Assembly: GCA_018262795.1 (NCBI GenBank)
Contig: JADFDM010000004.1
Coordinates: 1 to 64,000 of the forward strand
Source of the DNA: Sphingobacteriales bacterium
GTDB taxonomy: Bacteria > Bacteroidota > Bacteroidia > Chitinophagales > LD1
Direction: 5' to 3'
DNA: 64,000 nucleotides
The notes below the pieces were generated by a model. It saw only the letters and a program-made list of their open reading frames with translations, was not told where the DNA came from and did no database searches. Of the stretch, positions 9,154-17,887 are shown one piece after another. The first letter of the stretch is position 1. Each line of letters begins with the position of its first letter. The position numbers were made by a program, and so were the translations under genes.

Positions 9154-9261
9154 TGCCTCGCAGGGGTTTTCACATCGTTGCGTATTTACTCATTCACTGC
9201 ACGGGTGACATTAGAGTAGTCGTCAACCGGACAGACAGCCCGAACGTGAACACCGGTAGGG

Positions 9262-9485
9262 CAGCAGTTAACACTGGGCTACACGCAAATTTTTTTATTG
9301 GGGGTGTGCCCTTTAGCGTAAGTGTTGCGTGTATCACTTAGTTTAGCGTTGATGCAAAAAACTCGCAACTATAGCAATCGGTATAAATTCTTTGTTTATT
9401 CGTTGCGCTTTTTTGCAACACAAGTACTCTTTTCAATAACCCCAATAAAAAAACTTCGTGTAGCCCCCGAGCGTTGGCAGTAATT
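9262..9485. repeat. Large attC-like imperfect palindrome, left of DUF3089 gene
   Basis: An approximately 220-bp element. The left arm at 9276-9305 (GGGCTACACGC...TTATTGGGGGT) pairs with the right arm at 9438-9468 (CCCCAATAAAAAAA...CGTGTAGCCC) with only a few mismatches or bulges. Outer bases CAGTTAAC on the left and GTTGGCAG on the right extend the pairing with G-U wobbles. The right edge carries GTTGGCAGTA (9473-9482), whose exact reverse complement begins the palindrome after the next gene. The layout recalls integron attC sites, but the core box does not fit the GTTRRRY consensus. Confidence 0.6.
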
Positions 9486-9570
9486 ATACAGCGATACCGA
9501 CAAGCTGAAACAACCGCTGGATAATATGAATTTTTTTACGCTTTTATAATTGAAACAAACAGTGAGCAAA

Positions 9571-11019
9571 ATGAAAACATACAGTACAACTAAAGTCCTC
9601 TGCTTATTACTGTTCACATTGACAGGAATAAACTCTTTTGCACAGTTGGACTATAACCTTATGGATAATTGGGCATTTCATCCCAATAAAAGCGGAACAC
9701 TGATTGAAGGCTATAATTTGGACATTGCTGTAATTGACGAAAACCTAAATACCGACACCATATTTCACATAACGAACAACTCCATGACCAATACAGGTGT
9801 TGATGTGTTCTTTGTTCATCCCACCATATTATCGGATTTATGGAGTTATTCTACCAGAGAAAATATCCCTTTAACTGACCAACCTTCATTTCTGATTTCT
9901 GCTAGCATTGTTGGACAAGCGGGATTATTATCAAAATACGGACGTTTTTTTGCCCCTCGTTACCGTCAGGCATCTCCGCCTACTTATATTGGCAGTGCTT
10001 TAGACAGCACACAAGCAGCCGTCATAGGAAATGCGTATAACGACATTAAGGCATCTTTTCTTCATTATCTAAACAATTACAACAATGGAAACAAGATAAT
10101 TCTTGCAAGTCATTCACAAGGAGCTTATTTGTCTGCCATGTTGTTGAGAGATGTTTTTGACAATGATATTGACTTGAAAAATAAATTAGTTGTGGCAGTA
10201 ATTGCAGGAGTCGCAGGTACATACTCAGAGCCTTTTCAATTTACAGGCGGATGGTGGGAAAACATTCCTTTGTGTACGGAAATGATTCAATGCGGCTGTG
10301 TAATGACTTGGCGGAGCTACAAGGAAGGACAATCACTTACTACGGTACAAGCATCTTCACCTTGTTTTAATCCTTATTTAGAAGACAGCAATTTTGTGTA
10401 CCGGTTGTTTAATGAAAATCAGGATTGGCTTATGCAAGATTCTATATATTATTCCAACAAACTCAAACCACTTCGAAATTATCTTGTTCCAAAAACAAAC
10501 CAACCGTATGCTGTAAATGTAGGATTTGTTGCGTTTGATAGCTTATACCAAATCAGGTATCAACGTGACGGACTTACAAAGGTTGGCTTCAAGATAGAAC
10601 ATACGCCAAAACCGAATGACCAGCGACCTGATAATTTATTGGAAGAAGAGTCGAAGCCGTTATTTAATGTGCAGGGTTATCATTTTAAGGATTACGCAAT
10701 TTATATGTGGGCATTACTAGAACAAATAGATATGAAACTAACCGCTTGTGGAGTTACAACGGGTTTGGATGAACCGATTTACAATAACCATTGCGTTCAG
10801 ATATTTCCCAACCCAAGTAATAACACAATAAACATAGAATCGGATAAAAATATATCAAGAATTGAAATTTATAATAATCAGGGACAACTTATTAAAATTA
10901 TAAATCCTAAAAATAACAAATTGAATATTTCAGTCAATGAATTGCCAAGCGGACTATACTTCATAAAAACTAATTTAACTAGTGGTAATACATGGACTGG
11001 AAAACTGATAAAACAATAA
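9571..11019 (+). CDS. T9SS-secreted DUF3089 alpha/beta-hydrolase-like protein
   Basis: A predicted secreted protein of 482 residues from the ATG at 9571, chosen because a signal peptide starts there (MKTYSTTKVLCLLLFTLTGI); upstream non-ATG starts are possible. It matches the DUF3089 family: DNWAFHP, FFVHPTI, and the nucleophile region IILASHSQGAYLSAMLL, with Ser182 in an HSQG elbow as in alpha/beta hydrolases. A conserved C-terminal half includes GWWENIPLC and QGYHFKDYAIY. The last 75 residues form a T9SS type A sorting domain (VQIFPNPSNNTINI ... LPSGLYFIKTNL ... GKLIKQ). Substrate is unknown. The gene stands alone between two large palindromes whose facing edges are exact 10-bp inverted repeats, so it may have arrived as a cassette. 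Confidence 0.85.
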   Translation: MKTYSTTKVLCLLLFTLTGINSFAQLDYNLMDNWAFHPNKSGTLIEGYNLDIAVIDENLNTDTIFHITNNSMTNTGVDVFFVHPTILSDLWSYSTRENIPLTDQPSFLISASIVGQAGLLSKYGRFFAPRYRQASPPTYIGSALDSTQAAVIGNAYNDIKASFLHYLNNYNNGNKIILASHSQGAYLSAMLLRDVFDNDIDLKNKLVVAVIAGVAGTYSEPFQFTGGWWENIPLCTEMIQCGCVMTWRSYKEGQSLTTVQASSPCFNPYLEDSNFVYRLFNENQDWLMQDSIYYSNKLKPLRNYLVPKTNQPYAVNVGFVAFDSLYQIRYQRDGLTKVGFKIEHTPKPNDQRPDNLLEEESKPLFNVQGYHFKDYAIYMWALLEQIDMKLTACGVTTGLDEPIYNNHCVQIFPNPSNNTINIESDKNISRIEIYNNQGQLIKIINPKNNKLNISVNELPSGLYFIKTNLTSGNTWTGKLIKQ

Positions 11020-11020
11020 C

Positions 11021-11155
11021 TACTGCCAACAGGCGTTTGGCAAAAGTGGCGGTTCAGTGCTCCGCAGACACATTTGTGGTTAATCAAAGTTTGGTTCTCC
11101 GCATCAACATTTGTTGTGAAAATCGCCACCTTCGCCAAGCGCCAAAACGTCAGGC
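11021..11155. repeat. Large attC-like imperfect palindrome, right of DUF3089 gene
   Basis: Starts with TACTGCCAAC only one base after the preceding stop codon. The 23-base left arm at 11032-11054 (GGCGTTTGGCAAAAGTGGCG...) pairs with the right arm at 11121-11143 (...CGCCACCTTCGCCAAGCGCC) with four mismatches. The loop contains a direct repeat, CTCCGCA...CATTTGT, at about 11060 and 11097. It is the counterpart of the palindrome before the gene. Confidence 0.65.
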
Positions 11156-11326
11156 TGTGAAATAACCCCCTCTTTGGTTTTTACCGGCACAAAAACCGCG
11201 GTAGGCTTTTGTATAGAGCGATTCAAAGCGATTTGAGCTTGCTGTTTTTCAGGCAGCTATTCTTCCTGTAAGCATCCCTAAAATTCGGACAGGTTGAAAT
11301 TAGACAGAAGCACTAATTTTAACATC

Positions 11327-11470
11327 ATGAAAAAAAAAGAAGTGTTTCGGAAAAGCAGGCAGTTAGGGAATAATGTGAATGTAAGCCAATTGGCTGCCGG
11401 TTTGTATTTGATTGAGAAATCGAACAACGGAATTTGTGTAGAGAAGTGCAGGTTTATAAAAGCAGAGTGA
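11327..11470 (+). pseudogene. Fragment of a T9SS C-terminal sorting domain
   Basis: A 47-codon open stretch ending in NVNVSQLAAGLYLIEKSNNG and CRFIKAE, the pattern seen at the end of T9SS type A cargo proteins. The frame stays open upstream of the ATG, but no cargo domain is recognisable, so this looks like the remnant of a deleted or recombined gene. The surrounding 11156-11326 and 11471-11545 hold nothing else that could be identified. Confidence 0.55.
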
Positions 11471-11545
11471 TAAATCTGATGTTTATGACAGCAAGAAATG
11501 CTCTACTAATTGTGCCAAGCACTTAGCTTTGAGCGTTAACTACAT

Positions 11546-12427
11546 TTAGCTGACTGTTATAATTTCCAGCACTTCCTCGATCATCTTTCCCACAATATCC
11601 TTTGGCTTTTGACTGAAAGTATTTTTTGTGCGATCCGCCAAAATCGCATTGACCGAAAGGCACTGGTGGCCAAGAATTTTACCAAGTCCGTAAATGCCGG
11701 CAGTTTCCATTTCAAGATTAGAAATTCGGAAATGCTTATGCCGAAAACTACTGATCACTTTGGTGAAGTCTGCAAAAGTTCGCTGCATTCTGAGCATGCG
11801 ACCTTGTGGCGCATAAAATCCACAGGCGGTAATAGTCGTTCCTTTTTTATAGTGCGGCTCAAATTTCGATAGTAATTTTTCACTGGCAGAAGCAATGTAC
11901 GGTTGCACTTCCTTAAAGTAGGGTTTAATGTGATTAAAGAAGGCTTCGAGATATACCGTTTCCTGAATCGAGTTTTCGTATTCATAATAATTCAGCAAGC
12001 CATCCAACCCGATGGCCGCTTCCGATACCACTATTTCATCTACTCCAATTTGATCGCTTACCGTGCCGGAAGTACCGATACGAATAATTTTTAAAGAAGT
12101 GAGATTCTCCTTTATCTTCCTGGTTGCAAAATCAATGTTTGCCAGTGCATCCAATTCGTTCAGAACAATATCAATGTTATCGGTACCTATGCCGGTCGAA
12201 ATCACTGTCAATCTTTTATTGTTGAGGTAACCGGTGTGCGAAATAAATTCGCGATTGCTCACCTTTTGTTTAATCATATCGAAGTGGCGACTTACATCTC
12301 CCACTCTTCCCGGATCGCCTACTGTAATGATAGTTTCTGCAATGTCTTCGGGTTTCAGATTTAAGTGATAAATACTCCCATCGGGATTTATTATCAACTC
12401 CGATTCCGGAATAATCTGATCGTTCAT
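11546..12427 (-). CDS. Nucleoside phosphorylase (uridine phosphorylase-like)
   Basis: A cytoplasmic enzyme of 293 residues in the PNP_UDP_1 superfamily, which splits nucleosides with phosphate for salvage. Visible signatures: the phosphate-binding ETIITVGDPGRVGDVSRHFD near residue 32, STGIGTDNIDIVLNEL, RIGTSGTV, and the ribose-binding Glu block SNLEMETAGIYGL, which resembles the uridine phosphorylase NFEME motif more than classical PNP. Base specificity cannot be fixed from sequence alone. It lies directly downstream of the T9SS metallopeptidase gene on the same strand, but a TANNTTTG element between them suggests its own promoter. Confidence 0.85.
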   Translation of the reverse strand: MNDQIIPESELIINPDGSIYHLNLKPEDIAETIITVGDPGRVGDVSRHFDMIKQKVSNREFISHTGYLNNKRLTVISTGIGTDNIDIVLNELDALANIDFATRKIKENLTSLKIIRIGTSGTVSDQIGVDEIVVSEAAIGLDGLLNYYEYENSIQETVYLEAFFNHIKPYFKEVQPYIASASEKLLSKFEPHYKKGTTITACGFYAPQGRMLRMQRTFADFTKVISSFRHKHFRISNLEMETAGIYGLGKILGHQCLSVNAILADRTKNTFSQKPKDIVGKMIEEVLEIITVS

Positions 12428-12456
12428 ACTTAATTTATTTTTGTTTCAAAGGCAAG

Positions 12457-12464
12457 CAAAATTA
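12457..12464 (-). promoter_or_regulatory. Candidate Bacteroidota -7 element for the phosphorylase
   Basis: TAATTTTG on the minus strand matches TANNTTTG and lies 30 bases before the start codon. No good -33 TTTG is seen at the usual spacing. Confidence 0.4.
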
Positions 12465-14243
12465 TTATTTCACTTTAACCCATTTGAAAGAACTGGTTTT
12501 GTTGTTCGGGGAGCCAATACTAACTAAGTAAATTCCTGCGGGTAAATTTACATCTGAATACCGAAACACAGTCTGAGAAAATTCTATTTCGGGACCGATT
12601 TGCTGACCGGTTATATTGAAAATTTTCAGCTTTAAATCAGTAGCGGAAAGGTTGGTTACCGCGAATGAATGGCCATCTTGTATCACCTTCAAATCCTCCA
12701 ACGTTCCTTCGTTTATGCCATTAATCCCGCACGGATTACCGGCATAAAAGGGAACCAAGCCGCGCTCTAACAAATGCTTGTAGATGGGACAATAATACGC
12801 TCCATGATTCAGCAATGAGTCTGCATCTATTAATAGAGTAGCCGCATCACTCATCGAGATATTGGCTGCATAGCTGAAATGCGTTTGGAAGATGAGGCTG
12901 TCCATAGCATTTCTCCCTATCTCATCGTGAATAGCCATTAGTGCCGATGACCATATCTCGGCATTCTTGTATATACTAGAGCTGAGGTCAGTCGGATATA
13001 CTTTTGAAGAGTTCACCACTCGCCCTGCCCAATATTCATTATGCCCATCCCAGTTGAAAACCCAATCACTTTTATATAAACTGATGGCTTTGGAATAGGA
13101 AGCAGCCACATAATCTCCCAAAGCCTCATCTAAGGAGTTGCGCTGACTGCCTAAATTACTTCCGGGGGAAGCATTGTAAGAGAGGAAATGACCGTATTCA
13201 TGGATTATCACATCAGCATCCTCGGCATCATCTACACCTCCAACTCCAAAATAAAGTCGAGGTGGAGTATGAGTAGGTTCAAAAGCAGATTGATCCGCTC
13301 CGCCAAAGGCGTGAGTGTCCACATCAATCGGATGGTCGGCAATATCAAAACCCAAACTGTGCACATGCTGCCGATAAATATTCAAATGATAAAAAGCGTT
13401 GACATCTTCAAAACCACTTTCTGAACGGTTGAAAAAAAACTGGTTAACCGCAGAAGTAGCCGGAGCAATGTTGGGTGCGTCAAAATCGAGAATACGGATG
13501 TAGGAATTTGCGAGCGTAAACTTCGAGCTGTCAAAGTAGGCCATAAAGCTAACGGTCTGCAATTCGTTGTCTAACCAAGTCGCATTCGTGTCGTTGTGAT
13601 CTACATAAATTCCTCCATACACCTGCTGCGAAGTGGTCAGTGGATCCGGATTGAAAATCTTCCCCCAAACTAATGAATCGGGAGGGGAGAAGTAGGAATT
13701 CACCTCCCGCTGATAAATTACTTGGTCGCCTTTTGTAAGTATCTCCGTATGCCCCACAACCACTCGCTGGCAAAGCATGGCCTCTTTGTCCTGTACCGCA
13801 ATCACTGAGTTTCTATCTGCCTCTTTCGTACTCAATCTCCAATTTTCAGTATCAAAGGAATTGTCGAAAATAGAATGAATGGTGTGGTCGCGATCCGTGT
13901 TCACCTTTATTTCGCTTTGATATACTTCCACTCCCAAAAAAGTTTGAACGAAGGAATAATGTATTCCCCCCGGACTTAGGTTTCGGTAATTCAATTTTAT
14001 TTCGCATCGGGTATCGCTCAGGTGAGGCAAATACCTTTTGAGAAAAACCGTGATAGCGGTAGTATTATTTCCTCCTTCCAAACTAATTTTCTCGAAATGC
14101 GAAACGCAAGGCGACTTGTAATCTTTTACCGCAACTTCCGATTCATTCTTCTGGCTCCAAGCCACATTCACCAAAGCGCATAATCCCAAAATGAACAGCG
14201 TGCGAAAAGTGCTGCGAAAACTCTCCAATAAATGACAACTCAT
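12465..14243 (-). CDS. T9SS-secreted zinc metallopeptidase (M36/M4-like) with FTP-type propeptide
   Basis: A secreted protease of 592 residues. The start at 14243 was chosen because it gives a normal signal peptide (FRSTFRTLFILGLCALVNVAWS) and lies four bases after the upstream stop; an earlier in-frame start at 14291 would overlap that gene. The N-terminal third resembles an FTP propeptide (GGIHYSFVQTFLGVEVYQSEIKV). The catalytic site is HEYGH at about residues 348-352, with the downstream third zinc ligand in SLDEALGDYVAAS. A T9SS-like beta-sandwich tail ends the protein (LKIFNITGQQIG ... LPAGIYLVSIG ... KWVKVK). It probably degrades extracellular protein. It is transcribed behind the EamA transporter gene. 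Confidence 0.85.
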   Translation of the reverse strand: MSCHLLESFRSTFRTLFILGLCALVNVAWSQKNESEVAVKDYKSPCVSHFEKISLEGGNNTTAITVFLKRYLPHLSDTRCEIKLNYRNLSPGGIHYSFVQTFLGVEVYQSEIKVNTDRDHTIHSIFDNSFDTENWRLSTKEADRNSVIAVQDKEAMLCQRVVVGHTEILTKGDQVIYQREVNSYFSPPDSLVWGKIFNPDPLTTSQQVYGGIYVDHNDTNATWLDNELQTVSFMAYFDSSKFTLANSYIRILDFDAPNIAPATSAVNQFFFNRSESGFEDVNAFYHLNIYRQHVHSLGFDIADHPIDVDTHAFGGADQSAFEPTHTPPRLYFGVGGVDDAEDADVIIHEYGHFLSYNASPGSNLGSQRNSLDEALGDYVAASYSKAISLYKSDWVFNWDGHNEYWAGRVVNSSKVYPTDLSSSIYKNAEIWSSALMAIHDEIGRNAMDSLIFQTHFSYAANISMSDAATLLIDADSLLNHGAYYCPIYKHLLERGLVPFYAGNPCGINGINEGTLEDLKVIQDGHSFAVTNLSATDLKLKIFNITGQQIGPEIEFSQTVFRYSDVNLPAGIYLVSIGSPNNKTSSFKWVKVK

Positions 14244-14247
14244 AATT

Positions 14248-15126
14248 TTACACATTAGACCAAATGATAGCCGCGATAGAAGCAAATGCAAACAACAACC
14301 CTGCGATATTGACCCAACTCAACTTTTCCTTAAACACCGCAACTCCCGCCAGCGTTGAGGCGGCTACTATCAATAAATTATTCAACGGAAAGATAACCGA
14401 ACTTCCCCAACTTAGCTGCGCCAGTGCTTTCAAAAGGAAAAGAAAAGAAAAGTAATTCATGATTCCCAACACAATACCCAGGGTCATATTCCTTGAATCT
14501 ACCTTCACTCCGCCTTTCCATATACGGAAAATGTAAAGAACTGTTCCTGTAACAGTAGCCGCTACAAACAACAGAAGGGTAAACTCTTCTATGCCCGTAT
14601 CCATCAAATACTTTTTATTGGCATACTGGGTAAGACTGTCGCAAGTGCCACTGCCTATAAAAACCAACAGAGGAAGGAATATCCAATTTTTTTCTATCAC
14701 TTTACCCTTATCCTTTTTGATAGAGGAAAGAATAACCGCCACGAAGGCAAAGAAAATACCGACCATTTTTAAAGTAGAAACACTTTCGCCATACCAGAAC
14801 AATGCAAAAAGAACCGGAAACACCAGCCCCAATTTATAAGCCACCGAAGCGGTTGACACTCCAAAATGAAGGGTGGCAGTCCCCGTTAAATTAAAAACAA
14901 GAATAAACAACACCCCCAAGCCGAGCGCCAGCAATACCCACGGTTCTCCCCAAATAGCACCGGCATATACCGCACTTTTATCGGGAAGAAACACGAATGC
15001 ACAAAAGGTAGCTGTCCAGTAGTTCACAACTATGGTTGGGAAAATTTCAATCCCTTTAAGGCCCAAGTATTTAAACATTACCACCAAGCCCGCTGAGCAA
15101 ATAATGGAAAGCAGCAGATATATCAT
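14248..15126 (-). CDS. EamA/DMT-family membrane transporter
   Basis: A polytopic inner-membrane protein of 292 residues with about ten hydrophobic helices (first: MIYLLLSIICSAGLVVMF) in two halves of five, as in the drug/metabolite transporter superfamily. The loop SIKKDKGKVIEKNW separates the halves. Substrate unknown; relatives export amino acids or metabolites. The gene for the secreted metallopeptidase begins four bases after its stop, so the two are likely co-transcribed although they are not obviously related in function. Confidence 0.8.
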   Translation of the reverse strand: MIYLLLSIICSAGLVVMFKYLGLKGIEIFPTIVVNYWTATFCAFVFLPDKSAVYAGAIWGEPWVLLALGLGVLFILVFNLTGTATLHFGVSTASVAYKLGLVFPVLFALFWYGESVSTLKMVGIFFAFVAVILSSIKKDKGKVIEKNWIFLPLLVFIGSGTCDSLTQYANKKYLMDTGIEEFTLLLFVAATVTGTVLYIFRIWKGGVKVDSRNMTLGIVLGIMNYFSFLFLLKALAQLSWGSSVIFPLNNLLIVAASTLAGVAVFKEKLSWVNIAGLLFAFASIAAIIWSNV

Positions 15127-15299
15127 GGAGTATTAAACGGTAGATGGGGCATCGTCTTTTTTATTTGTGACCGATTATGAAAGAAATTTTACTATGCGTA
15201 AACTTACTAAAGCGATGCACTAAACATTGTAAACTTTTTGGCAAAACTGTTTGTTTGTGAATATACTTAAGGTATTAAGAGTTTAATTTCGAAAAACGT

Positions 15300-16175
15300 A
15301 TGGCGCAGTATTCCATTAAAGATGTAGAGTTGTTGTCGGGGGTAAAAGCACATACCCTTCGGATATGGGAACAGCGGTATGATTTTTTAAAACCGAACCG
15401 AACGGAGACGAATATCCGATACTATAATGACGAACAGCTTAAAAATATTCTCAATGTTAGTTTGCTTAACCGGCAGGGAATGCGCATTTCAAAAATTGCA
15501 GAATTAGACAAAGAGCAAATTGCTGCCATTATTCTTAAAATAGCTGAAGAGCAACACCAACCCGATGTATTGTTAGATGCCCTGATATACGCTATGGTAG
15601 AGTTCGATGAGCATCGGTTCGAGAAAACTCTTTCTACCGCTATTATGAGGATGGGCTTTCAACGCACTTTCAGCGAGTTGGTGTTCCCCTTTTTAATCAG
15701 AACGGGATTGCTTTGGGCTACCGGAGCTATCCGATCGGCACAGGAACATTTTATTTCAAACCTTATCCGCAGAAAAATAAGCGTAGCTATTGATAACCAG
15801 TATGTGGAACGCAATGCTCAATCAAAAAAGTTTTTTCTCTTTCTCCCCGAAGGTGAAACCCATGAGTTTTTGCTGCTGTTCACCGAATATCTTTTGCGGC
15901 AGCACCACCATGAAGTGGTGTACATCGGCAGTTCGCTGCTGCTGGAAGATATTGAGTTTGTTGAAAAATCTTTCCAGCCCGATTACTTTCTCACTTACTT
16001 CACACTTCCTCTCCCTGAGTTTACGGTTCAGGAATATATTCAACAAATCGTTTCTGCTTTTCCCGACATTAAAATGATAGTAGGAGGAGTTCAACTTTCG
16101 CTGCAAAACCCTCATTTACCACCCAATGTTACCGCCATCCACTCACTCGAAGAGTTAGAGGGGACTATTCACTAA
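15300..16175 (+). CDS. MerR-family regulator with CarH/LitR-like B12-binding domain
   Basis: A transcription factor of 291 residues. Residues 1-70 form a MerR winged helix (YSIKDVELLSGVKAHTLRIW, IRYYNDEQL). Residues 90-165 resemble the cobalamin-binding four-helix bundle, including the W-x9-EH motif (W139, E149-H150) typical of CarH-type photoreceptors. Residues 175-290 form a B12-binding-like Rossmann domain with EGETHEFL and VGGVQL. The canonical ExHxxG motif is ExHxxL here (E186, H188, L191), so cofactor binding is plausible but not certain. CarH/LitR relatives repress carotenoid or light-response genes; no such genes are adjacent. It is divergent from the EamA transporter gene. Confidence 0.82.
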   Translation: MAQYSIKDVELLSGVKAHTLRIWEQRYDFLKPNRTETNIRYYNDEQLKNILNVSLLNRQGMRISKIAELDKEQIAAIILKIAEEQHQPDVLLDALIYAMVEFDEHRFEKTLSTAIMRMGFQRTFSELVFPFLIRTGLLWATGAIRSAQEHFISNLIRRKISVAIDNQYVERNAQSKKFFLFLPEGETHEFLLLFTEYLLRQHHHEVVYIGSSLLLEDIEFVEKSFQPDYFLTYFTLPLPEFTVQEYIQQIVSAFPDIKMIVGGVQLSLQNPHLPPNVTAIHSLEELEGTIH

Positions 16176-16641
16176 TCACTGATTTATTTCAACACGCGAA
16201 TTACTCTTCATAGCAATGCAAGGATTTCTGTTAAGAATCAGAGAGATTCAAAAGAGATAAACTTTGTAGGGAAATGCATGGTGTGAATGAGGACACTGCA
16301 ATTGGGTGCAATCTCTTTTCTTGTTTTCTCCAATTTCCTCAACACAACCTCTGATTTGAAACGCGCTTCCATAAAATCAATGATTTTGGTGCGTTTTGAT
16401 TGGAAATTACGAAAACACTTGAAATGGCTATGTTTTCGCATAGTAATGTTATGTAGAAGCAGGATAACTGGGCGCTTTAGGGATATGTCCACTGACGAAT
16501 GCAGCTCGGCCATTGAGCAGAAGGTTCTTGTGCCTAATAAGCAGAAATACAACTACCATAACACTTGTAACGCGATGTGCGACTGGGCATTATTCGATAT
16601 TCATTTCCATACTTCTCTGCCAGCCCCTATTCCGCAGAGGA
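16176..16641. other. Intergenic stretch, nothing recognised
   Basis: Some open frames of about 100-130 codons occur here on both strands, but none resembles a known family, has a convincing start or avoids overlapping the neighbouring gene. No RNA gene or clear hairpin was identified. Confidence 0.5.
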
Positions 16642-17793
16642 TTACTTCAGCACATTGCGGGCAATCAACTCCTTCATAATTTCATTCGTGCCGGCATAAA
16701 TGCGTTGCACTCTGGCATCGGCCCAAGACCGCGCCACCTGATACTCCCAAATATAGCCGTAACCACCGTGCAATTGAAGGCACTCATCCGCTACCTTTCC
16801 CTGTAGTTCGGTGAGCCAGTACTTTGCCATCGAAGCGCTGGCGTGATCTAACTTCTTCTCGGCATGTAATTCTAAACAGCGATCGGCAAACACTCTTCCG
16901 ATAGTGATTTCGGTGGCCATTTCCGCTAATTTAAAACGGGTGTTTTGCAGTTCAGAAATGGGCTTGCCAAAAGCGGCACGATCCTTCGTGTATTGCACGG
17001 TCACCGCCAGTGTTCCTTCGGCTGCCGCTACTGCCCCCAGCGCCACCACTAATCTTTCTTGCGAAAGCTCCGTCATCATATACTTAAAGCCTTCCCCTTC
17101 TTTTCCCAACAAATTCTCTTTGGGCACTTCTACATTCTCGAAAAACAACTCGCAGGTGTCCTGTGCATGAAGTCCAATCTTGTCGAAGGGCTTCCCCTTT
17201 GTGAACCCTTTCATGCCGGTATCAATCACTAAGAGGGAAGTGCCTTTTGCCCCTTTAGAAGGATCCGTTTTTACGGCTACTACGGCCAAGTCGCACAAAT
17301 AACCATTGGTGATAAAGGTCTTAGAGCCATTCACCAAGTAGTAATCTCCTTTATCTACGGCAGTGGCTCTGATGTTTTGCAAATCGCTACCGGCTCCCGG
17401 CTCTGTCATAGCAATGGCGGCAATCATTTCCCCACTAATCATCTTGGGCAGATATTTTGTCTTTGCGGCCTCTGTGCCATAATGTTCAATATAAGGGCAC
17501 ACTATGTCAGAATGCAAGGGATAGCCCACAGCCGGGCCGGCACATCCGGCCAAAGCCAGTTCTTCACTGATAATTGCGTTGTAACGAAAATCTTTGATAG
17601 ATAGCCCGTCATATTTCTCATCTACCTGCATACATAGGTAACCGGCTTCGCCAAACTTTAGCCAGCTCTCTCGCGACACCATGTGTTGTTTCTCCCAAGC
17701 GGCATTGTTGGGAATTACTTCTTTTGCCACAAATTCTCTGAAAGACAGTGCAAACATCCGGTGTTCATCATTGTAAATATTTCTTTCTAACAT
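16642..17793 (-). CDS. Acyl-CoA dehydrogenase
   Basis: A cytoplasmic flavoenzyme of 383 residues that introduces the alpha-beta double bond in acyl-CoA, feeding electrons to ETF. The start at 17793 (MLERNIYNDEH) was chosen over an upstream codon because it gives the usual N-terminus. Family signatures are intact: AIAMTEPGAGSDLQNIRATA, NGSKTFITNG, and the C-terminal ARVQRIYAGTNEIMKELIAR. The MCAD-type catalytic Glu position reads Ala (YAGT). The Glu in SQERL (about residue 245) takes the place used by long-chain and isovaleryl-CoA dehydrogenases, which points to that branch. It follows the glutamate dehydrogenase gene but is separated by a terminator. Confidence 0.9.
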   Translation of the reverse strand: MLERNIYNDEHRMFALSFREFVAKEVIPNNAAWEKQHMVSRESWLKFGEAGYLCMQVDEKYDGLSIKDFRYNAIISEELALAGCAGPAVGYPLHSDIVCPYIEHYGTEAAKTKYLPKMISGEMIAAIAMTEPGAGSDLQNIRATAVDKGDYYLVNGSKTFITNGYLCDLAVVAVKTDPSKGAKGTSLLVIDTGMKGFTKGKPFDKIGLHAQDTCELFFENVEVPKENLLGKEGEGFKYMMTELSQERLVVALGAVAAAEGTLAVTVQYTKDRAAFGKPISELQNTRFKLAEMATEITIGRVFADRCLELHAEKKLDHASASMAKYWLTELQGKVADECLQLHGGYGYIWEYQVARSWADARVQRIYAGTNEIMKELIARNVLK

Positions 17794-17826
17794 GAGTTTT
17801 TTTTTATTTCGGGTGCAATGATAAAA

Positions 17827-17859
17827 CAAAAGCCGCTAAACGAAATTCAGCGGCTTTTG
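17827..17859 (-). terminator. Intrinsic terminator after glutamate dehydrogenase
   Basis: An 11-bp perfect stem (CAAAAGCCGCT / AGCGGCTTTTG) with an 11-base loop, followed on the minus strand by TTTTGTTTTA. It lies just after the dehydrogenase stop and before the acyl-CoA dehydrogenase start. Confidence 0.85.
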
Positions 17860-17887
17860 CACAAGTAGGATAGAAACGAAAGTGAAA

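Noticed and set aside
9153-9341. Small open frame of 62 codons
   Set aside because: It runs through the inverted repeats, has no recognisable product and ends inside the left palindrome.
9473-9482. Calling the palindromes true integron attC sites
   Set aside because: The core GTTGGCA differs from GTTRRRY at two positions and no integrase is in the window, so they are described only as attC-like.
16238-16679. Overlapping open frames on both strands (about 100-130 codons)
   Set aside because: No family resemblance, biased toward low-information sequence, and one overlaps the end of the acyl-CoA dehydrogenase gene.
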